Positions 52,230-58,234 of a DNA stretch of 58,234 nucleotides are shown piece by piece. Each line of letters begins with the position of its first letter. Positions within the stretch are counted from its first letter, which is position 1. The stretch spans positions 1 to 58,234 of the forward strand of contig SVGS01000023.1 in the NCBI GenBank assembly GCA_015056205.1, written 5' to 3'. The position numbers and the translations under genes were made by a program. The notes beneath the pieces are model-generated. The model made no database searches. It was not told the DNA's origin and saw only the letters and a list, made by a program, of their open reading frames with translations. This DNA comes from Clostridiales bacterium (lineage in GTDB: Bacteria > Bacillota > Clostridia > Christensenellales > Aristaeellaceae).

Positions 52230-53419
52230 AGCTTTTTTTCTCCTCCGGTCTGATGCAGGTACGCCAGGTTCTTTCGGATCAGCTCCGTCCGCTGGCGCAC
52301 GCAGTCCGGACTCCGCAGCGGATCCTCCGGCGTCCGGAAGACGTAATCCTTCAGCCGCTCCACATCCGTCTCCGCCACATGCATCCGCGTATCCGACGAG
52401 GCATAGTACAGATAGACCTTTCCGTCGTCATCCACGATCGCGCCGTTGGTAAACACCACGTTGCTCACATCCCCGGTCCGCTCCCGGCCCAGAGGGCCCA
52501 GCAGCATGCCGGAAGGCTCCGCGATCACCCGGGCGGGATCCCGCAGATCCGTCGCGAAGGCATACAGCACATACCGGAGGCCGGCGGCCGTATTCCGCAC
52601 CCCGTGAGCCAGATGGATCCATCCCAGATCCGTTTTGATCGGCACCGCTCCGGCGCCGTTTTTGGATTCCGTAATCGTGTGGTACTTCCTGCGGCTGAGA
52701 ATCCGCTCCTCGTCCACCACCGGGTTCGTAATATCCGCGCACAGGCCGAAACCGATCCCTCCGCCCGAACCGGTATCGATGAAGTCGTCCATCGGCCGGG
52801 TGTAGAAGGCATACTTTCCCTCCACAAATTCGGGATGCAGCACCACGTTGCGCTGCTGCGGGGAGCGGAGCGTAACCAGATTCGGCAGCCGTTCCCAGTT
52901 CTCCAGATCCTTCGTCCGGACGATGCCGGCCGCCGCGACGGCCGCGGAAAGATCCGCGCTGGATTCGTCCTTGCTTTCCGAGCAGAACACGCCGTAAATC
53001 CACCCGTCCTCATGCCGGGTCAGCCGCATATCGTATACATTGGTTTCCTGCTTTTCCGTATCCGGCAGAATCACGGGATAATCCCGGAACCGGAAGCCCT
53101 CGGTGGGGCGGTCGCTTTCCGCCACGGCGAAGAAGCTCTTCCGGTCCATTCCCTCAACCCGGACCACCAGGCAGTATTTCCCGTTCACCTTCAGGGCGCC
53201 GCTGTTCAGCGTGGCGTTGACGCCGAGGCGCTGCATCATGAAGGGGTTGCTCTCCGGATTCGCGTCGTACATCCAGAAAGGAGGAATGTGCTCCCGGGTC
53301 AGCACCGGGTTCCGGTACCGCTGAAAGAGTCCGTTGTAAAAATGTTCGTCAGCGGGGTTCGGCCGGGCCAGCAGCCGCTCATAGCTCTCCATCAGGGACT
53401 CAAAACTTCTGACAATCAT
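52226..53419 (-). CDS. GH130 phosphorylase, probable 4-O-beta-D-mannosyl-D-glucose phosphorylase
   Basis: The 397-residue enzyme starts at ATG 53419 (AGGAG at proper spacing); an ATG three codons earlier sits on that site. It fits GH130 subfamily 1: [39 protein letters not shown], the catalytic Asp region [20 protein letters not shown], and [15 protein letters not shown]. This group phosphorolyses mannosyl-beta-1,4-glucose to mannose-1-phosphate and glucose. The presence of an epimerase that makes this substrate from mannobiose in the same operon supports the call. No signal peptide: intracellular. Translationally coupled to the esterase gene. Confidence 0.87.
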   Translation of the reverse strand: MIVRSFESLMESYERLLARPNPADEHFYNGLFQRYRNPVLTREHIPPFWMYDANPESNPFMMQRLGVNATLNSGALKVNGKYCLVVRVEGMDRKSFFAVAESDRPTEGFRFRDYPVILPDTEKQETNVYDMRLTRHEDGWIYGVFCSESKDESSADLSAAVAAAGIVRTKDLENWERLPNLVTLRSPQQRNVVLHPEFVEGKYAFYTRPMDDFIDTGSGGGIGFGLCADITNPVVDEERILSRRKYHTITESKNGAGAVPIKTDLGWIHLAHGVRNTAAGLRYVLYAFATDLRDPARVIAEPSGMLLGPLGRERTGDVSNVVFTNGAIVDDDGKVYLYYASSDTRMHVAETDVERLKDYVFRTPEDPLRSPDCVRQRTELIRKNLAYLHQTGGEKKL

Positions 53420-53467
53420 ACGCTCCATCTCCTGTTCGTCCTTGCCCGTTCCGCGGCGGGATCCTGC

Positions 53468-54496
53468 TCAGTAATTCTGCACCGCTTCCCCGTCGCCGTC
53501 GTGCAGCACGCTGTGCGCCTTGATATAGGATACCACCGCGTCCGCCGTCGTAAACGCCAGGCCGACGTTCGTGTCCGCCGCGCCGTAATAGATCGCGATC
53601 CGTCCGGTTGCCCCGTCCTGCAGCGTCGCGCAGGGGAAGACCACGTTCGGCACAAAGCCCGTCGTCTCGTAATCCTCCTCGGGGGTCAGCAGATAGTTTT
53701 CGCAGCGGTACAGCACCCTGGAGGGCTCCTCCCGGTCCAGGATCGCTCCGCCCATCGAATAGACGAATCCGTTGCAGGTCGTGGCGACGCCGTGATAGAA
53801 CATCAGCCAGCCTTCGCTCGTTTCAATCGGCGCCGCGCCGGCTCCGATCTTCACTCCCTGCCACCATTCCCCGCCGCTTCCCATCACGTGGCGGTGCTTT
53901 CCCCAGAAGGTCATATCCGGGCTTTCGCTGAGGAAAATGTCGCCGAAGGGCGTATGGCCGCTGTCCGAAGGCCGGGACAGCAGGCGGTAGGTGCCGCCGA
54001 TCTTCCGGGGAAACAGCACCGCGTTCCGGTTGAAGGGAATGAAGGGATTCTCCAGCCGGGTAAAGGTTTTGAAATCCTTCGTCTTCGCCATGCCGATGGA
54101 GGCTCCGTAGAAATCCCCGCACCAGATAATATAGTAGGTATCCTCCACCTTCACCAGGCGGGGATCATAGGCGTAGCGGGGCATCTTCGGCCGGCCGGCT
54201 TCGTCCGTCATGGGAACCTTCTCCGGCTCCACCTCCCAGTGAATCCCGTCCCGGGAATGGCCCAGATACACATAGGGAACTCCGTTTACCTGCTCTCCCC
54301 GCAGCACCGCGATAAAGCCGTCCTCCCACGGCACGACCGCGCTGTTGAAGATCCGCGCGATCCGGGGAGTCGGGTTCCGGCCCATCACCGGGTTTTCGGT
54401 ATACCGCCAGACCGGGGTCTCGGTTTTCAGATCCGCGGGGCGGTCCTGCCAGGGAATATTCGGAAGCGCGTCAACGCCAATCAGCTTTACACTCAT
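53468..54496 (-). CDS. GH130 phosphorylase, probable beta-1,4-mannooligosaccharide phosphorylase
   Basis: The 342-residue enzyme starts at ATG 54496 (GGAGGAAAAGG upstream), which leaves a normal gap after the LacI gene. It fits GH130 subfamily 2: RYTENPVMGRNPTPRIARIF, FNSAVVPWEDGFIAVLRGE, YAYDPRLVKVEDTYYIIWC with the catalytic Asp of YDPR, and WWQGVKIGAGAAPIETSEGW. This group shortens mannooligosaccharides from the non-reducing end, giving mannose-1-phosphate. With the subfamily 1 partner it forms the two-enzyme pathway known from mannan-degrading gut and rumen Firmicutes such as Ruminococcus albus. Confidence 0.87.
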   Translation of the reverse strand: MSVKLIGVDALPNIPWQDRPADLKTETPVWRYTENPVMGRNPTPRIARIFNSAVVPWEDGFIAVLRGEQVNGVPYVYLGHSRDGIHWEVEPEKVPMTDEAGRPKMPRYAYDPRLVKVEDTYYIIWCGDFYGASIGMAKTKDFKTFTRLENPFIPFNRNAVLFPRKIGGTYRLLSRPSDSGHTPFGDIFLSESPDMTFWGKHRHVMGSGGEWWQGVKIGAGAAPIETSEGWLMFYHGVATTCNGFVYSMGGAILDREEPSRVLYRCENYLLTPEEDYETTGFVPNVVFPCATLQDGATGRIAIYYGAADTNVGLAFTTADAVVSYIKAHSVLHDGDGEAVQNY

Positions 54497-54526
54497 TTTC
54501 CTTTTCCTCCGTCCTGTTTTTTTCAT

Positions 54527-55552
54527 TCATTTCTGCCGGTCCGTTTTTTCCGTCAGGGGCTTTTCGGATTCCCGGTATACCGGCTGGCCGCCGACCACCG
54601 TCCGTCCGAAAGGCCTCTGCACGCCGGCGCAGCGTTCCATCATGGTTTTCACCGTCAGCTCCACCATGCCGGCCGTATTCACCCGGAAGGTGCTCAGAGG
54701 CGGATCCACCTCCACCCCTCCCGTAAAGTCGTCAAAACCCGTTACAGAGATATCCTCCGGCACCCGGAGTCCCCGCTTTTTCAGTTCCTCGATCAGATAC
54801 CGGGCCGCCAGATCGCAGTTGCACACGAAAGCGGTGGGCAACTCCTCCGGAAGCTCGGGCGGCCTCAGCGCGCCGTCCTCGCCGCGGTCGGACAGAACCC
54901 AGTCCTCCCGGACGCTCAGATTGTTCACCAGCATCGCCCGGTAATATCCCAGATAGCGGTCCATGATACTGCCGGTAGCCCGCCGGTTGCCCACAAACCC
55001 GATCCGGGTATGTCCGTTCCGGATCAGATGGCTGGTCAGGCGGTAGGAGCCGTAGGTATTATCGCCCACCACGCAGTCCGCGTTTCCCTGTTCGTCATAA
55101 AAATCCATATACACCGTGGGCGTTCCGGACTGCGCCAGCATCCGGTAGTAGGCCTTGGAGGGCTCTCCGAGCATAATCAGCCCCTGGGCCCGCTCCGTCA
55201 GAATCAGATTGGGCATCTGCAGCTGAGCTTCCGTCTGGGCATTCAGAATCTCCAGCAGGCCGAAATGGCCGTATTCCGACAGCTTCAGTATCAGCTGTTT
55301 GTAAAGAGCCGAATAAAAGGATTCCTCCTGAAAATACCGCTCCGGGATCAGGATTCCGATATCCAGATGCTGCAGGGAATGCACGGGCGCTTTTCCGGTA
55401 TACCGGTAGCCCATTTCCTCCGCCTTGCGCAGAATCCGGCCGCGCAGTTTGTCGCTCATGCCCGGTTTCCCGGTGATCGCCTTGGATACCGTCACCGTGC
55501 TGGTACCGATTGCTTTGGCTATATCCCGCATGGTGGCCTTTTTGCCGCTCAT
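54527..55552 (-). CDS. LacI-family transcriptional regulator
   Basis: The 341-residue regulator starts at ATG 55552 (GGAGAGAAGAG upstream). The N-terminal HTH (TMRDIAKAIGTSTVTVSKAI) is canonical LacI, followed by the hinge and a periplasmic-binding-like sugar domain (DCVVGDNTYGSYRLTSHLIR, RIGFVGNRRATGSIMDRYLG, PEDISVTGFDDFTGGVEVDP, STFRVNTAGMVELTVKTMME). It lies inside the mannan operon between the epimerase and phosphorylase genes, and probably represses it through the palindrome at 56896-56915. A manno-disaccharide or derived sugar is the likely inducer. Confidence 0.92.
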   Translation of the reverse strand: MSGKKATMRDIAKAIGTSTVTVSKAITGKPGMSDKLRGRILRKAEEMGYRYTGKAPVHSLQHLDIGILIPERYFQEESFYSALYKQLILKLSEYGHFGLLEILNAQTEAQLQMPNLILTERAQGLIMLGEPSKAYYRMLAQSGTPTVYMDFYDEQGNADCVVGDNTYGSYRLTSHLIRNGHTRIGFVGNRRATGSIMDRYLGYYRAMLVNNLSVREDWVLSDRGEDGALRPPELPEELPTAFVCNCDLAARYLIEELKKRGLRVPEDISVTGFDDFTGGVEVDPPLSTFRVNTAGMVELTVKTMMERCAGVQRPFGRTVVGGQPVYRESEKPLTEKTDRQK

Positions 55553-55605
55553 TTCTCTTCTCTCCATCCATGCTGTTTTGCGCTCCCGGGCCCGGTCTTC
55601 CGCCC

Positions 55606-56769
55606 TCAGATCCCCGGATTTCTCTCCAGCAGCCGCAGGCACATTCTTCCGTTATGGTAGGGGCATTTCCATTCCTCAACCACAGGCTTGCCGACGGAAC
55701 TGCCGTCCTCCCGGATCTCGTTCAGCCATTCCCCGCCCTCGCGGGAATCCACGACCGACCGCAGCACATAGTCCCACTGCGTCCGCATCCGCTTCAGCCA
55801 GACCGGATCCCCGGTAGACTCCCATCCGAAGAGGAAGCCCAGCATGGCCTCCGCCTGAGGCCACCAGGCCCGGATCGTGTTGACCTGACCGTCCACGATT
55901 TCATAATGCAGGCCATGATCGGTAAAAGCGCGTTCCGTCGCGCTCTCCAGCAGGTCCAGGCACATCGGCTGCCATTTTTCGGCCCCTTCCCCGCCTGCCA
56001 GACTTTCCGCCGCGTCCTTCAGCAGCCAGCTGCCTTCAATGTCATGCCCGTAGCTCTGCATATCCAGCAGCGGCCGGAAATCCGCGTCAAAGAACACCTC
56101 CATGCGCCGCTTACCCGGATTATATACTGTTGTCAGGGTCTGTTCAAGCCCCCGCAGCCCCGCTTCCCGGACCGCCGGGTCGGGGCAGGCCCGCTCCAGC
56201 TCCGCGTAAGCCTCGATCACATGCAGCAGCGTATTCATCGTCCGGGAGGCCATCACGCCGTTTTCGCTGAGTTTTTCATTGCTTTCCGGGGTAAAATCCG
56301 CCTTCAGGGCTTCCAGATATCCCTTGTCATCCCGGCATTTCCCTTCGATCACCCGGAACAGATCCATCGCCCTGCCCAGCGCTTCCTTTTTTCCGGTCAG
56401 CCGGTAATAGGCCGCCAGTCCGTAGACGGCAAACGCCTGGCAGTAGGTGTGTTTCGTGGTATCAGCCGGTTTCCCGTCAAAGGTTACGGACCAGAACACC
56501 CCGCCGTTTTCCGGATCGAGAAAGGCGTCCAGAAACGCGTACGCCTGATCCGCGAAGGGAATCAGATCCGCCCGCTTCAGCACCCGGGCCGCGGTGGAAA
56601 AGGTCCACAGGATCCGGCTGTTCAGAATGCAGCCCTTGTCCGCCCGCCGGTTCAGCTTCAGGCCTTCATCCATATAGCCGTAGAATCCGCCGTGCGCATC
56701 ATCCTTCAGCGCCTCCCAGAAGGGCAGAATCTTTCCCTCCAGGTGCGCTTTGATCTCATTATACAGCAT
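55606..56769 (-). CDS. Cellobiose/mannobiose 2-epimerase (AGE family)
   Basis: The 387-residue enzyme starts at ATG 56769 behind AAGGAGG. It shows the AGE-family (alpha/alpha)6-barrel pattern: GGFYGYMDEG, KGCILNSRILWTFSTAARVL, HTYCQAFAVYGLAAYYRLTG, SRTMNTLLHVIEAYAELERA, DMQSYGHDIEGSWLLKDAAE (His of GHDIE) and IRAWWPQAEAMLGFLFGW. The reaction converts the reducing-end glucose or mannose of beta-1,4 disaccharides into its C2 epimer, so mannobiose becomes mannosylglucose, the substrate of the downstream GH130 enzyme. It is the first complete gene of the operon. Its Shine-Dalgarno lies right after the stop of the permease remnant. Confidence 0.9.
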   Translation of the reverse strand: MLYNEIKAHLEGKILPFWEALKDDAHGGFYGYMDEGLKLNRRADKGCILNSRILWTFSTAARVLKRADLIPFADQAYAFLDAFLDPENGGVFWSVTFDGKPADTTKHTYCQAFAVYGLAAYYRLTGKKEALGRAMDLFRVIEGKCRDDKGYLEALKADFTPESNEKLSENGVMASRTMNTLLHVIEAYAELERACPDPAVREAGLRGLEQTLTTVYNPGKRRMEVFFDADFRPLLDMQSYGHDIEGSWLLKDAAESLAGGEGAEKWQPMCLDLLESATERAFTDHGLHYEIVDGQVNTIRAWWPQAEAMLGFLFGWESTGDPVWLKRMRTQWDYVLRSVVDSREGGEWLNEIREDGSSVGKPVVEEWKCPYHNGRMCLRLLERNPGI

Positions 56770-56784
56770 AGGGTTCCTCCTTGC

Positions 56785-56871
56785 TCAGCCCTTCACGGAA
56801 CCGCTGGCCAGTCCGGCGTATACCTGCTTCTGGAAGAAGAGGAAAACAATCAGCGAGGGAATCATTTTCAC
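56785..56871 (-). pseudogene. C-terminal remnant of a sugar ABC transporter permease
   Basis: A 28-codon frame from GTG 56871 (GAGGAGG 7 bases upstream) reads VKMIPSLIVFLFFQKQVYAG followed by LASGSVKG. This is the standard C-terminus of MalG/AraQ-type carbohydrate permeases (family pattern PxxIVFxFFQRxxVxGLxxGAVKG). Everything upstream of it is missing; instead the operon promoter and operator follow directly. It marks a deletion of the binding protein and both permease genes that normally open such operons. Confidence 0.8.
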
Positions 56872-56895
56872 GGTTTCTCCTCCTCTTTCACATTT

Positions 56896-56915
56896 GTTAA
56901 GTTTACAAACTTAAC
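56896..56915 (-). promoter_or_regulatory. Palindromic operator for the LacI regulator
   Basis: GTTAAGTTT and AAACTTAAC are perfect 9-bp arms around two central bases, lying about 5-24 bases after the expected transcription start. This is a classic position for LacI-type repression. Confidence 0.75.
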
Positions 56916-56926
56916 TTGTTAACCGA

Positions 56927-56956
56927 ATTATAAACAAAGCTCCCCGGCTTTGTCAA
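56927..56956 (-). promoter_or_regulatory. Promoter of the mannan operon
   Basis: Minus strand TTGACA (56951-56956), 18 bp, TATAAT (56927-56932). Confidence 0.85.
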
Positions 56957-57051
56957 GCCCTCCATGTCAGGTCATTATTGGGCTGTTTGTATTTGTCCGC
57001 ACCTATTGATATAACATATCCAGCCCTTTAATTCCTTCATTTCCGGCTAAA

Positions 57052-57075
57052 TTTAGTTAACAGTTTAGTTAACAG
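57052..57075. repeat. Tandem 12-bp repeat containing GTTAAC
   Basis: TTTAGTTAACAG is repeated twice head to tail (57052-57063, 57064-57075). The core GTTAA(C/G) also occurs in and beside the LacI operator at 56896-56922, so this may be an auxiliary regulator site. The rest of 56957-57142 is AT-rich with no gene. Confidence 0.6.
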
Positions 57076-57142
57076 AAGCCGTTGTCCGTAAAAAATTATT
57101 TTTTTTGAAAAAATCACTTCATGCTTTTGTCATTTTTTCTGA

Positions 57143-57171
57143 TTGACAGCGTACCTGTCTTTTTCTATCCT
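57143..57171 (+). promoter_or_regulatory. guaA promoter
   Basis: TTGACA (57143-57148), 17 bp, TATCCT (57166-57171), 80 bp before the start. No purine riboswitch is recognisable in the short leader. Confidence 0.65.
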
Positions 57172-57251
57172 ATTATCATTCGCCGCGGGACAGCCCCGGC
57201 CGTTCCGCGCGGCGGCAGAATTCGCGATGATTGATGAACGGAGGATAGCAC

Positions 57252-58234
57252 ATGGATACGAACAGGCGCCCTGACAGCATGGAACGGATTACAACTCCCG
57301 AACTGGCCCAGGCCTTTATTGAAGAGCAGGTTCATGCCATCAGGCAGCAGGTCGGCAGTAAAAAAGTGCTGCTTGCCCTCTCCGGCGGCGTGGACAGTTC
57401 CGTCGTTGCCGCGCTGCTGATCCGGGCCGTCGGGCAGCAGCTGGTGGCGGTACATGTTAACCACGGACTTCTTCGCAAAGGTGAACCGGAACAGGTAATC
57501 GAGGTTTTCCGCAATCAGATGAACGCCAATCTGGTATATGTGGACGCGGTGGACCGTTTCCTGGACAAGCTGGCCGGAGTCAGCGACCCGGAGCAAAAGC
57601 GGAAGATCATCGGCGCCGAGTTTATCCGCGTGTTTGAAGAGGAAGCCCGCAAGCAGGATGATATCGCCTTCCTGGCTCAGGGCACCATCTATCCCGATAT
57701 TCTGGAAAGCAAGGGCGTCAAAGCCCATCACAATGTCGGCGGTCTGCCGGATGATCTGCAGTTTGAACTGGTGGAGCCCGTCAAGCTGCTGTACAAGGAT
57801 GAGGTGCGCATCGTCGGAAAGGCCCTCGGCCTGCCGGATTCCATGGTCTACCGCCAGCCCTTCCCCGGCCCCGGCCTGGGCGTGCGCTGCGTCGGCGCCA
57901 TTACCCGGGACCGTCTGGAAGCCCTGCGGGAAGCGGACGCCATCGTCCGGGAAGAGATCGGATCCCTTCCGGAAGTTCCCTGGCAGTACTTCTGCGCCAT
58001 CCCCGATTTCCAGTCCACAGGCATTAAATATGTGGACGGAAAAGGCGAGCGCTACATGGGCTGGGCCGTCGTCATCCGCGCGGTCAACACCGTGGACGCC
58101 GTTACCGCCACCGTGCCGGAAATTCCCTTCCAGATGCTCAGCCGCATCCGCGACCGGATCATCGAAACCGTCCCCGGCGTCAACCGCGTCCTGTGGGATA
58201 TCAGTGAAAAGCCCGTCGCCACCATCGAGTGGGA
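57252..58234 (+). CDS. guaA: GMP synthase ATP-pyrophosphatase subunit lacking the amidotransferase domain (stop codon just outside)
   Basis: The frame opens at ATG 57252 (GGAGGATAG upstream) and reaches the window edge at ATIEWE, the usual C-terminus of GMP synthase, so only the stop is missing. It has the ATP-PPase P-loop LLALSGGVDSSVVAALLIRA, GTIYPDILESKG, HHNVGGLPDDLQFELVEPVK, and the dimerisation domain with RQPFPGPGLGVRC. The N-terminal class I glutaminase domain of ordinary GuaA (about 190 residues with a GICYG-type Cys) is absent. The protein therefore resembles the GuaAb half of split archaeal-type GMP synthases. It aminates XMP to GMP; ammonia must come from a separate glutaminase or from free ammonium. 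Confidence 0.9.
   Translation, partial: MDTNRRPDSMERITTPELAQAFIEEQVHAIRQQVGSKKVLLALSGGVDSSVVAALLIRAVGQQLVAVHVNHGLLRKGEPEQVIEVFRNQMNANLVYVDAVDRFLDKLAGVSDPEQKRKIIGAEFIRVFEEEARKQDDIAFLAQGTIYPDILESKGVKAHHNVGGLPDDLQFELVEPVKLLYKDEVRIVGKALGLPDSMVYRQPFPGPGLGVRCVGAITRDRLEALREADAIVREEIGSLPEVPWQYFCAIPDFQSTGIKYVDGKGERYMGWAVVIRAVNTVDAVTATVPEIPFQMLSRIRDRIIETVPGVNRVLWDISEKPVATIEW

Overview
The window looks like the chromosome of a GC-rich Clostridia-type Bacillota, probably from a gut or rumen. Evidence: many near-consensus sigma-A promoters (TTGACA / 17 bp / TATAAT), strong AGGAGG ribosome binding sites, RNase J, YlbF, a T-box leader, a preQ1 riboswitch in front of queT, and a beta-mannan utilisation operon. 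The lineage is inference; no rRNA or taxonomic marker beyond housekeeping genes is present.

Layout. (1) 1-16.8 kb, all minus strand: a secreted-protein locus. It holds an alanine/glutamate-rich helical rod protein, a SARP-type regulator with a GGDEF-like tail, and three secreted proteins in a row, followed by a giant repeat protein that runs off the left edge. Four of these proteins end in the same roughly 80-residue Ig-like module. Two promoters share an ATGTAACTG box 19-20 bp upstream of the -10, a candidate operator of the embedded regulator. I consider this locus the best candidate for an undescribed system. (2) 16.8-36.3 kb: core genes. These are tadA, RNase P RNA, traX-like, a two-component system, a seven-tRNA operon, an SDR, a VanY-like carboxypeptidase, an amino-acid ABC transporter, trmB, tRNA-Leu, ylbF-mltG-vanW, RNase J, glyA, SRP RNA, a DUF1846 gene, and queT with its riboswitch. 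(3) 36.4-41.6 kb: a 1284-residue cytoplasmic protein (LacI-type sensor, degenerate GGDEF, EAL, beta-helix-like tail) convergent with a membrane glycosyltransferase, suggesting a sugar-sensing c-di-GMP/polysaccharide module. (4) 41.7-47.4 kb: an AT-richer accessory island. It has an ISAs1-type insertion with a perfect 9-bp target duplication but an amber-mutated transposase, a DUF6273-like lipoprotein, a decayed serine recombinase, and a TPR/RCC1-like lipoprotein cut by an in-frame stop. (5) 47.5-50.7 kb: a T-box-controlled operon of an XRE-cupin-acyl-CoA-synthetase fusion and a Nudix hydrolase. (6) 50.7-57 kb: a mannan disaccharide/oligosaccharide operon (2-epimerase, LacI regulator, two GH130 phosphorylases, esterase) with a palindromic operator and the last 28 codons of a lost ABC permease. 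(7) 57.2 kb to the end: a GMP synthase that lacks the amidotransferase half.

How the parts fit. In the mannan operon the epimerase would convert mannobiose to mannosylglucose, one phosphorylase would cleave that, the other would shorten longer mannooligosaccharides, and the esterase would strip acetyl groups. The transporter has been deleted, so uptake must be encoded elsewhere. Many long plus-strand frames opposite the giant gene, and opposite most other genes, are antisense shadows and are not annotated. Domain names are assigned by reading the protein sequence and were not confirmed by database search.
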